5,551 nucleotides of DNA from an uncultured Ruminococcus sp. (GCA_902762335.1 CACWNZ010000121.1:1-5551), one strand, 5' to 3'; shown: positions 1 through 5,414, numbered from the stretch's first letter. Notes: generated from the letters alone by a model not told the origin. Translations and numbers: made by a program.

Positions 1-231
1 CTGCCGTTTACCTCTGACGCATTTTTGTAACGCATAGATACGTTGCCGTTTACCTCTGACGCATTTTTGTAACGCATAGATACGCTGCCGTTTACCTCTG
101 ACGCATTTTTGTAACGCATAGATACGTTGCCGTTTACCTCTGACGCATTTTTGTAATGCATGGATACGCTGCCGTTTACCTCTGACGCATTTTTGTAACG
201 CATAGATCCGCTGCCGTTTACCTCTGACGCA
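1..231. repeat. 42-bp tandem direct repeat array, 5.5 units, continuing past the left edge
   Basis: Five complete head-to-tail 42-bp units lie at 1-42, 43-84, 85-126, 127-168 and 169-210, followed by a 21-bp half unit at 211-231. Each unit begins (c/t)tgccgtttacctctgacg. Units are almost identical. The differences are C/T at unit position 1 (T in units 2 and 4), two changes in unit 4 (positions 157 and 162) and one in unit 5 (position 208). There are no unique spacers, so this is not a CRISPR array. Inside each unit the hexamer acgcat occurs twice, 13 bp apart. The plus strand has stops in all three frames. On the minus strand two of three frames stay open through the whole array. The function is unknown. 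It could be an intergenic minisatellite, an array of protein-binding sites, or the end of a repeat-encoded protein. Confidence 0.97.
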
Positions 232-237
232 GCACTA

Positions 238-816
238 TCACGTAGCCGAGGTATTCTTTTCTCTGAGATAGGTCGATTCAAGATCTGCAAGATGCAGCTT
301 TACCGCAAGGGGATATTTTTCATAAGCAAGGCTTATCGAGAAGCTGCCGCCCCTTGCCGCATCGTCAAAGCCGCCCATGTGCCAGCGGATAGCCATTGCC
401 TCGCTTGTTTTAAGGCGCATGAAGCGCTCTATAAGAAAGACCGACTTCTCGCCGTGACCGTAAGGAAAGACGTCCTCTACCGCATAGAAGGGCTTTTTCT
501 CCCACTGACCCGTCTCCTCGTTCTTGACGTTCCTTGTAGACACCTTATAGAACTGTGCCTTGCACAGGTCGTGCAGAAGGGCGCATATAGCAAAGCTCTC
601 GGCACTGTCCTTGCCCTCCTCAAAGTGCTTTTCCATAAGGGTATGATAAACGCTCAGGCTGTGCATAACGAGTCCCTGCTCGCAGGCGCAGTGGAACTTT
701 GAGCTTGCGGGCGCCGTAAAGAAATCTGTTTTCCGCAGCCACTCAAGCAGTTCGGCAGCACCGCTGCGCTTTATGTTAGTATTGAAGATCTCAATGAATT
801 CCTCTTTATAACCCAT
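238..816 (-). CDS. HD-domain metal-dependent phosphohydrolase-like protein
   Basis: The 192-residue protein carries the spaced signature of the HD superfamily: His52 (GLVMHS), the His82-Asp83 doublet (LLHDLCK), His121 (YGHGEKS), His146 (IRWHMGG) and Asp178 (HLADLE). These residues usually bind one or two metal ions and support phosphoester hydrolysis. All expected ligands are present, so an active enzyme is likely. The substrate cannot be read from the sequence; nucleotide or nucleic-acid phosphoesters are family possibilities. There is no signal peptide or membrane segment, so it should be cytoplasmic. The ATG is well supported: taaggagga lies just upstream (822-830) and overlaps the stop codon of the preceding ywlG-like gene, leaving an 11-bp gap, so it is probably last in the operon. 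Its TGA (240-238) is followed in frame by TAG, then by the 42-bp repeat array. Assignment to the HD family is confident; exact function is not. Confidence 0.88.
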   Translation of the reverse strand: MGYKEEFIEIFNTNIKRSGAAELLEWLRKTDFFTAPASSKFHCACEQGLVMHSLSVYHTLMEKHFEEGKDSAESFAICALLHDLCKAQFYKVSTRNVKNEETGQWEKKPFYAVEDVFPYGHGEKSVFLIERFMRLKTSEAMAIRWHMGGFDDAARGGSFSISLAYEKYPLAVKLHLADLESTYLREKNTSAT

Positions 817-827
817 AGCTTTCCTCC

Positions 828-1379
828 TTATTTCATGCTGTCGTTATAATGAGCACGCTCGCCGCCTATGAACTTAGCCCTCGTTCTTGCGCCGGTCACG
901 TTCGCCTCACCTATCCTCTTTACAGAGAGTGTAAGAGGCACGGCGACCTCCTTAAGATGCATACCTATAAGCACGCCGCCTATATCGATGCCCGCATCGG
1001 CGCGGATATGCTCAACGGCGACGGGGTCTTCAAGGGTATTATAGGTTATAGTGGCAAACGAGCCGCCCGCCTTTGGCTGCGGCACGACGTTCACCTCATC
1101 TCTGAACTGCTTTTCGGCGGCGGCTCTCTCGGTGATTATCGCCCTGTTGAGATGCTCGCAGCACTGCGCGGCAAGAAAGATCCCCCTGTCTTTCAGCTCG
1201 GGGTAGATACCGTCAAAAACGGTCTGAGCTATCTCCATGCTCGAAGCCGAGCCGAAGGAATATCCCGCGACCGTGCTTGAAGAGCAGCCGACGACGAAAA
1301 TATCTCCCTTTTTAAGCCCTGCCTGATCTATTATATCAAGCGCTGCCTTTTTCGCTTGTTCCTTTATTTCCTCATACAT
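828..1379 (-). CDS. ywlG: UPF0340 (YwlG/TIGR01440) family protein
   Basis: With the start at Met 1379 the protein has 183 residues, about the usual length for the family. It shows the conserved family blocks: GCSSSTVAG (31-39), QCCEHLNRA (72-80), AGGSFAT (104-110), a glycine-rich DAGIDIGGVLIGMHL stretch (128-142) and ARTRAKFIGGERAHYN (164-179). The family is widespread in Firmicutes and its biochemical role is not established to my knowledge. The paired cysteines of QCCEH and the GCSSS loop look like a binding or active site, but that is inference. An upstream in-frame ATG at 1394 would add five residues (MRCFV) but has no ribosome binding site. Met 1379 is preceded by GAGGTG seven bases away and is the better start. 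The gene follows the rpsA end with a stem-loop between them, and its stop codon lies within the HD gene's ribosome binding site. The symbol is by homology to B. subtilis ywlG. Confidence 0.9.
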   Translation of the reverse strand: MYEEIKEQAKKAALDIIDQAGLKKGDIFVVGCSSSTVAGYSFGSASSMEIAQTVFDGIYPELKDRGIFLAAQCCEHLNRAIITERAAAEKQFRDEVNVVPQPKAGGSFATITYNTLEDPVAVEHIRADAGIDIGGVLIGMHLKEVAVPLTLSVKRIGEANVTGARTRAKFIGGERAHYNDSMK

Positions 1380-1386
1380 CACAAAA

Positions 1387-1392
1387 CACCTC
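1387..1392 (-). promoter_or_regulatory. Ribosome binding site that sets the ywlG-like start
   Basis: On the minus strand GAGGTG (1392-1387) stands seven bases before ATG 1379. The alternative ATG at 1394 is preceded by a sequence ending ttacagcttta, with no purine-rich site. This supports the shorter 183-residue protein. Confidence 0.7.
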
Positions 1393-1399
1393 ATTAAAG

Positions 1400-1431
1400 C
1401 TGTAAGGCACCTCTTATGAGATGCCTTACAG
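1400..1431 (-). terminator. Stem-loop between rpsA and ywlG-like gene (weak terminator or processing hairpin)
   Basis: A perfect 10-bp stem (CTGTAAGGCA at 1400-1409 with TGCCTTACAG at 1422-1431) continues after one mismatch with a 3-bp CTC/GAG stem closed by a TTAT tetraloop. It lies 28 bases after the rpsA stop and 20 bases before the ywlG-like start. On the minus strand the stem is followed only by CTTTAATG, so there is no long T-run as in a strong intrinsic terminator; the plus strand has none either. It could cause partial termination or protect the 3' end of the abundant rpsA message. The hairpin is directly visible; its role is inferred. Confidence 0.5.
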
Positions 1432-1459
1432 GGAATGATCGATAATTGGTTATTCCGGC

Positions 1460-3430
1460 TTATTCGTCAGAGCCTTCTGCCGCTTCCTCCTCTGCGGGAG
1501 CCTCCTCGTCAAGGAGAGCCTTCATTGAAAGGCTGATGCGCTTTGTTTCAAAGTCGATAGCGGTGATCTTTACTCTTACCTTCTGTCCTACCGAAAGAGC
1601 GTCCTCGGGCTTCTCTACTCTCTCTCTTGAGATCTGAGAAACGTGGATAAGACCGTCTATACCGTCGATGATCCTTGCGAATGCGCCGAACTTGGTAAGA
1701 CCTACTACCTCTACCTCGCACTCGGTGCCGACGGGATACTTATCCTTGAGTATCTGCCAGGGATTGTCCTCGTCCTTTCTGTAGCCGAGGGAGATCTTGC
1801 CCTTTTCGGGGTCGAGAGCCTTGATATATACCTCTACGGTATCGCCGACGTTAACTACCTCTGAAGGATGCTTTATCCTCTTCCACGAGAGCTCCGAGAT
1901 ATGTACCATACCGTCGATGCCGCCTATATCAACGAATGCGCCGTAGGACGTGAGCGACTTGACCGTGCCGGTGTACTTCTTGCCGACCTCTGCATCTGCC
2001 CAGAACGCCTCGGACTTAGCCTTGCGCTCCTCCTCAAGTACCGAGCGGATAGAGCCGACTGCGCGCTTTCTCTGTCTTGTCGTCTCGATAATGCGGAAGC
2101 TTACCTCCTGCTTGAGCAGACCGTCAAGAGGCTCGCCCCTTGTAGCCGTTGCAAGAGATGCGGGAATGAATACCTTTACGCCGTTTGATACAGCGATAAC
2201 GCCGCCCTTGACTATCTCGGTGACAACGCCGTTTACAATAGTGCCCTCTTCCTGAGCCTTAACGATGTCGTCCCAACCCTTCTGCGCGTCAAGAAGTCTC
2301 TTCGAGAGAAGGATAGTGCCCTCCTGGTCGTTTGTCTTCATAATGATAAGACCGATCTCATCACCGATCTTAACAAGATCCTCGGGCTTTGCCGCAGGAT
2401 CGTTTGAAAGCTCTGCAAGCGGAACAATACCTGTCTGCTTTCTGCCTACATCAACACGAACCTCAGTTGGAGTGATACCCACAACTACGCCGGTCACTCT
2501 GCCATCTGTATTATAATTTTTGAAGGACTCCTCAAGGAGATCTTCAAAATTCGGCTCAGCTTCACTTTCCCGGATATTTTTGATTTCTTCTGTCATGGTA
2601 ACAAGTACCTCCTTTATTATGCTTGCCGGTGTGGACGCGCCGGCTGTAATGCCTATCCGATCCGCAAGGACGACAGCCTCACGGGGCAGCTCCTCAGCCG
2701 TTTCGATAAGATATGTCTCACTGCATTTTTCCCTGCAGATATGATACAGCTTATTCGTATTTGAGCTGTGCCTTCCTCCGATAACGAGCATCAGGTCCGA
2801 CTCTGACGCAAGTATCTCCGCCTCCGACTGTCTATCGGACGTTGCACTACATATTGTATCAAATATTATAGCATTTGTATATAGATTTTGCAAGATTTTT
2901 AAAGAATTTTTCCACTCGGATTTATTAAAAGTTGTCTGCACGACAACACAAACGGGAGTATTTTTCAATAAAGGAAATTTATCTATCAATCCCGTCAGCT
3001 CTGCGCTGTCGGTAAAGGTATGATACTCCGAAACACAGTGACCGATAATCCCCTGCACCTCGGGGTGATCCTTATCGCCCGCTATAAGAACGGTCTCGCC
3101 GTTTCGTGAATGCTCTGCGACGATGCCGTGTATCTTCCGGACGTAGGGGCAGGTGGCGTTTTTATATTCTATGCCGAGCTGCTCTATCCTGTCTATAACG
3201 GAGCGCGGCACGCCGTGGGAGCGAATAACGAGTATCTCGCCCTGTCTTACCTCCTCGGGAGAGGCTACTATGCGGACTCCCTTTTCCTCAAGCTCGCGCA
3301 CCTTCTGCGGATTGTGTATTATCGCGCCAAGGGTGCATACGCTTTTGCCCTCTGCCGCAAGCTCCTCTACTATTCTGACGGCTCTGCTCACGCCGAAGCA
3401 GAAGCCCGCCGTCTCTGCGACCTTTATCAT
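1460..3430 (-). CDS. ispH-rpsA: Bifunctional HMBPP reductase (IspH) / 30S ribosomal protein S1 fusion
   Basis: This 656-residue protein joins two enzymes' worth of sequence. Residues 1-278 are IspH, the [4Fe-4S] enzyme that reduces HMBPP to IPP and DMAPP, the last MEP-pathway step. The three cluster cysteines are present (C11 in GFCFGV, C94 in ATCPYV, C194 in DTICSATSDRQ). So are the active-site residues H39, H72, H122, E124, T166, the S222-S223-N224 loop and S266 in TAGAST. Residues about 307-377, 393-467, 481-551 and 566-637 are four S1 (OB-fold, RNA-binding) domains, as in four-domain Firmicute S1/YpfD, ending in an acidic tail (641-656). The fusion is known from many Clostridia. The start ATG overlaps the upstream plsC stop (ATGA) and has GGAGG seven bases upstream (3442-3438). 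The reading frame is intact and all key residues are kept. An internal ribosome site and a possible internal promoter are listed separately. Confidence 0.97.
   Translation of the reverse strand: MIKVAETAGFCFGVSRAVRIVEELAAEGKSVCTLGAIIHNPQKVRELEEKGVRIVASPEEVRQGEILVIRSHGVPRSVIDRIEQLGIEYKNATCPYVRKIHGIVAEHSRNGETVLIAGDKDHPEVQGIIGHCVSEYHTFTDSAELTGLIDKFPLLKNTPVCVVVQTTFNKSEWKNSLKILQNLYTNAIIFDTICSATSDRQSEAEILASESDLMLVIGGRHSSNTNKLYHICREKCSETYLIETAEELPREAVVLADRIGITAGASTPASIIKEVLVTMTEEIKNIRESEAEPNFEDLLEESFKNYNTDGRVTGVVVGITPTEVRVDVGRKQTGIVPLAELSNDPAAKPEDLVKIGDEIGLIIMKTNDQEGTILLSKRLLDAQKGWDDIVKAQEEGTIVNGVVTEIVKGGVIAVSNGVKVFIPASLATATRGEPLDGLLKQEVSFRIIETTRQRKRAVGSIRSVLEEERKAKSEAFWADAEVGKKYTGTVKSLTSYGAFVDIGGIDGMVHISELSWKRIKHPSEVVNVGDTVEVYIKALDPEKGKISLGYRKDEDNPWQILKDKYPVGTECEVEVVGLTKFGAFARIIDGIDGLIHVSQISRERVEKPEDALSVGQKVRVKITAIDFETKRISLSMKALLDEEAPAEEEAAEGSDE
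2594..2615 (-). promoter_or_regulatory. Internal Shine-Dalgarno and ATG (Met279) at the IspH/S1 junction
   Basis: Inside the fused frame, AAAGGAGGT (2615-2607) stands ten bases before an in-frame ATG (2596-2594, Met279), exactly where IspH ends and the S1 part begins. Initiation here would give a free 378-residue four-domain S1. The same bases encode Lys-Glu-Val of the IspH C-terminus (IIKEV), so the match may be partly a by-product of coding. Spacing is a little long. The motif is certain; its use is inferred. Confidence 0.5.
2865..2893 (-). promoter_or_regulatory. Possible internal sigma-A promoter within ispH, upstream of the S1 part
   Basis: On the minus strand TTGCAA (2893-2888) is separated by 17 bp from TATAAT (2870-2865), which is preceded by TGC to give an extended -10 (TGCTATAAT). 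Transcription would begin near 2858, about 260 bases before Met279, and could supply S1 independently of the full operon. It lies in an AT-rich stretch, where chance matches are more frequent. Confidence 0.4.
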
Positions 3431-3984
3431 TTGCTTTCCTCCGATATTATCCTCATTGCGGCAATATAGCGTTCATTGAGCCTTCTTGCCGCGCGGAGAC
3501 TGCCGTCCTCCGCATAAAGCGGCTCTCCTGCGGTAATATCTATCCTTCTGAAAGGCGCTATGCCCTTCGGGGCGGATATATGAACCGGCACGAGGGGGAC
3601 TCCCGCCCTTGCCGCAAGCAGAGCCGCCCCCGCCTTTGGTGAAAATTCCCTTTTGCCGCGCACTATGCCGCCCTGCGGAAAGATACCGACTATCCTGCCT
3701 CGCGCAAGGTGCATAAGAGCCTTATCGGCGGACTGCTTATCGGCGGACAAACGCTTTACGGGAAAGACCCCGCAGGCCCTGAGAAAGCCCGCCGCAAAGC
3801 TGCCGTGCGCCGTAAACAGCTCTGACTTTGCCATGAAGAAGATCCTTCTTCTTATCCCCATGCCGAGGGAAAGGGGGTCGAAATAGCTGATATGGTCAGA
3901 CGCAAGGATAAACGCGCCCTTTGGCAGGTTTTTTCTGCCGTGATAGTGTATCCTGTAAAGGGGTCTTACAAGAATGAGCGCCAT
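3427..3984 (-). CDS. Second PlsC-type lysophospholipid acyltransferase, divergent motif III
   Basis: The frame gives 185 residues from ATG 3984. It keeps the catalytic HX4D motif (H31-ISYF-D36), a motif II resembling GVFPVKR (72-78) and a motif IV VPLVPV (129-134). Motif III, normally FPEGTR and involved in binding the glycerol phosphate, reads FPQGGI (102-107), so the usual Glu, Thr and Arg are all replaced. It is clearly a paralogue of the adjacent acyltransferase, but its acceptor may differ or its activity may be altered. A 15-bp duplication (SADKQSADK, 80-88) lies between motifs II and III. No ribosome binding site is visible before ATG 3984, which is 20 bases after the upstream stop. 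The in-frame sequence before it (IIYSILRL) resembles a PlsC N-terminus but has only ATT or ATA as possible starts. The stop overlaps the ispH start as ATGA. Family is confident; exact start and substrate are not. Confidence 0.85.
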   Translation of the reverse strand: MALILVRPLYRIHYHGRKNLPKGAFILASDHISYFDPLSLGMGIRRRIFFMAKSELFTAHGSFAAGFLRACGVFPVKRLSADKQSADKALMHLARGRIVGIFPQGGIVRGKREFSPKAGAALLAARAGVPLVPVHISAPKGIAPFRRIDITAGEPLYAEDGSLRAARRLNERYIAAMRIISEESK

Positions 3985-4004
3985 AAGGCGAAGGATAGAA
4001 TAAA

Positions 4005-4619
4005 TTATTGCTGATCATTCTCTCTGAGTTTTTTTATCTCGTCCATGATCTTATGGCTCGCATGGCGGAACTCCGCAGGCGTACCCTTATCAAGACCCAG
4101 CTCCTCGTAGGGTATGGGCTTGCCCCATGAGATAGTCACCCTCTGAAACATCTTTATCTGCTTGTTCTTCGGGGTTATGCACACGGGGATAACGGGTGTC
4201 TTGGTCTGAAAGGCGACCATTGATGCGCCTGACTTCGGACGAAGGAACTCGCCTGTTTTAGACCTCGTACCCTCGATAAATATACCGAGCAGTCTGCCGT
4301 CGGAGACTATCTCCTCAGCCTGCTGTATAGCCTTGCCGTCGCCCGAGCCTCTGTCCACGGGAAAGGCGCCCAGCTCAGTGATGAGCGCCGCAAAGAATTT
4401 CTTTTCAAAAAGCTCCTTCTTTGCCATATAGTATATCTGGCGCTTCTGCGTCATGGAAAGCAGAAGCGGGTCATAGTTCGAGATGTGATTGGAACAGACT
4501 ATGTAAGCGCCCTTTTTCGGGAGATTCTTTTTTCCCTTTACTTTATAGTGAAAAAGGAACTTATACACGGGTATGGCTAAAAATCTGCCTATTATAAACA
4601 CGAGACTTCTTCTTTTCAT
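4005..4619 (-). CDS. plsC: 1-acyl-sn-glycerol-3-phosphate acyltransferase (PlsC)
   Basis: This 204-residue protein has all four acyltransferase motifs in canonical form: HX4D (H45-ISNY-D50), GAFPVDR (84-90), FIEGTRS (114-120, with E116, T118 and R119) and VIPVCI (143-148). These enzymes add an acyl chain to lysophosphatidate to make phosphatidate, the central phospholipid precursor, at the inner face of the membrane. The hydrophobic N-terminus (about residues 6-24) could associate with the membrane. The ATG overlaps the cmk TGA by four bases (ATGA), and AAAGGAG stands eight bases upstream (4634-4628) inside the cmk coding region, so translation is probably coupled to cmk. Length is normal for a short Firmicute PlsC. 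Of the two tandem acyltransferases, this is the one expected to carry the standard reaction. Confidence 0.94.
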   Translation of the reverse strand: MKRRSLVFIIGRFLAIPVYKFLFHYKVKGKKNLPKKGAYIVCSNHISNYDPLLLSMTQKRQIYYMAKKELFEKKFFAALITELGAFPVDRGSGDGKAIQQAEEIVSDGRLLGIFIEGTRSKTGEFLRPKSGASMVAFQTKTPVIPVCITPKNKQIKMFQRVTISWGKPIPYEELGLDKGTPAEFRHASHKIMDEIKKLRENDQQ

Positions 4620-5281
4620 ATCGTCTGCTCCTTTATGATGCCGACTATTTTTCCGACCGCCTCGTCAAGAGTCATATCGGTGGTATCTACCGTTATCGAA
4701 TTCTCGGCAGGCTTCAGGGGAGCGGTCTTTCTGTTGGTATCGTTGAAGTCGCGCTGTACTATATCGAAGAGTATCTTATCAAAATCAGCCTTCACGCCCT
4801 TCTCCTCAAGCTGGAGCAGGCGTCTCCTTGCCCTTACCTCGGGAGAAGCGGTAAGAAATATCTTTACCTGCGCGTTGGGCAGAACTACCGTGCCTATGTC
4901 CCTGCCGTCCATTATGACGTTATCGCGCTTTGCAAAGTCCCTCTGAAGATCAAGAAGAAAGCTCCTCACCTGCGGAATGGCGGACACCCTTGACGCCGCC
5001 ATGGAAACGTTCTCCTCCCTTATCCTTTCGGAGACGTCGGTGTCGTTGAGGAGTATGTGCTGTTCGCCGTTAAAGAAGATTATGCGGATATCAAGCCCGG
5101 AAATCAGACCCTCAACGCTGTCAAGGTCGTCTATGCTGATATTCCTGTCGATACAGGCAAGAGCCACGGCTCTGTATATCGCTCCCGTATCCACATAGAT
5201 AAAACCGAGCTGTTCTGATGCTTTCTTTGCTATAGTGCTTTTGCCTGCGCCCGCAGGACCGTCTATCGCTACCGCTATCAT
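4616..5281 (-). CDS. cmk: (d)CMP kinase (cytidylate kinase)
   Basis: The 221-residue protein phosphorylates CMP and dCMP with ATP in the cytoplasm. It starts MIAVAIDGPAGAGKST, a standard Cmk opening with the P-loop at residues 8-16. It continues with VDTGAIYRA (30-38), DGRDIGT (125-131), a lid-like ASPEVRARRR (145-154), QRDFNDTNR (176-184) and a VDTT end motif (198-201). All expected blocks are present and length is typical. The frame extends ten residues further up to ATG 5311, but that start lies almost at the predicted transcription start and lacks a ribosome site. ATG 5281 has GGAGGG six bases upstream (5293-5288). It is the first gene of the minus-strand run and is followed without a gap by plsC. 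The cmk-plsC-ispH/rpsA order is familiar in Clostridia, and in B. subtilis cmk neighbours the S1-like ypfD. Confidence 0.97.
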   Translation of the reverse strand: MIAVAIDGPAGAGKSTIAKKASEQLGFIYVDTGAIYRAVALACIDRNISIDDLDSVEGLISGLDIRIIFFNGEQHILLNDTDVSERIREENVSMAASRVSAIPQVRSFLLDLQRDFAKRDNVIMDGRDIGTVVLPNAQVKIFLTASPEVRARRRLLQLEEKGVKADFDKILFDIVQRDFNDTNRKTAPLKPAENSITVDTTDMTLDEAVGKIVGIIKEQTI

Positions 5282-5287
5282 ATTGTT

Positions 5288-5293
5288 CCCTCC
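5288..5293 (-). promoter_or_regulatory. Ribosome binding site that sets the cmk start
   Basis: GGAGGG (5293-5288, minus strand) is six bases from ATG 5281. This favours a protein beginning MIAVAIDG, in agreement with the family, over the ten-residue longer frame. Confidence 0.85.
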
Positions 5294-5313
5294 GTTTATC
5301 CTGTTATACAATA

Positions 5314-5341
5314 ATTATATCAGATTATCCGAAAAAAACAA
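5314..5341 (-). promoter_or_regulatory. Probable promoter of the cmk operon
   Basis: On the minus strand TTGTTT (5341-5336) precedes a perfect TATAAT (5319-5314) by 16 bp. A start near 5307 would leave a short leader of about 25 bases before the cmk start. The -10 is perfect; the -35 matches consensus only in its first three bases. Confidence 0.5.
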
Positions 5342-5385
5342 CCTTTTACTGCGGACAAAAAACCTTTGTGAAACTTTCGATGATA

Positions 5386-5414
5386 TAGACAAAATCAACA
5401 TTTCGTGTTATAAT
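5386..5414 (+). promoter_or_regulatory. Strong sigma-A-type promoter of the rightward gene
   Basis: TAGACA (5386-5391, five of six consensus) is followed after exactly 17 bp by TATAAT (5409-5414), preceded by TGT to give an extended -10. Transcription would begin near 5421, about 100 bases before the ATG at 5522. A second extended -10 (TGATATAAT, 5420-5428) lies 14 bp downstream but has no good -35. Confidence 0.75.

Noticed and set aside
1..231. CRISPR array
   Set aside because: The whole 42-bp period is repeated with no variable spacers, so it is a plain tandem repeat.
292..702. Plus-strand open frame of 136 codons opposite the HD gene
   Set aside because: The minus frame has complete HD motifs and a strong ribosome site; the plus frame has no recognisable motifs and no ribosome site.
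849..1280. Plus-strand open frame of 143 codons opposite the ywlG-like gene
   Set aside because: It is the antisense shadow of a conserved family; it has no convincing ribosome site or motif.
1380..1394. Longer start (ATG 1394) for the ywlG-like gene
   Set aside because: No Shine-Dalgarno sequence precedes it, while ATG 1379 has GAGGTG at good spacing and begins at the family's usual N-terminus.
3110..3479. Two overlapping plus-strand frames opposite the start of ispH
   Set aside because: Both lie against conserved IspH motifs and look like composition-driven shadows.
5282..5311. Ten-residue N-terminal extension of Cmk
   Set aside because: It would span the cmk ribosome binding site and begin close to the predicted transcription start; the family begins at MIAVAIDG.
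5355..5369. ACAAA/TTTGT inverted repeat upstream of the rightward promoter
   Set aside because: Five AT-rich bases per arm are too few to distinguish from chance.
5365..5380. Rex-like redox operator (tttgtgaaactttcg)
   Set aside because: Only one half-site resembles TTGTGAA; the second half is missing.
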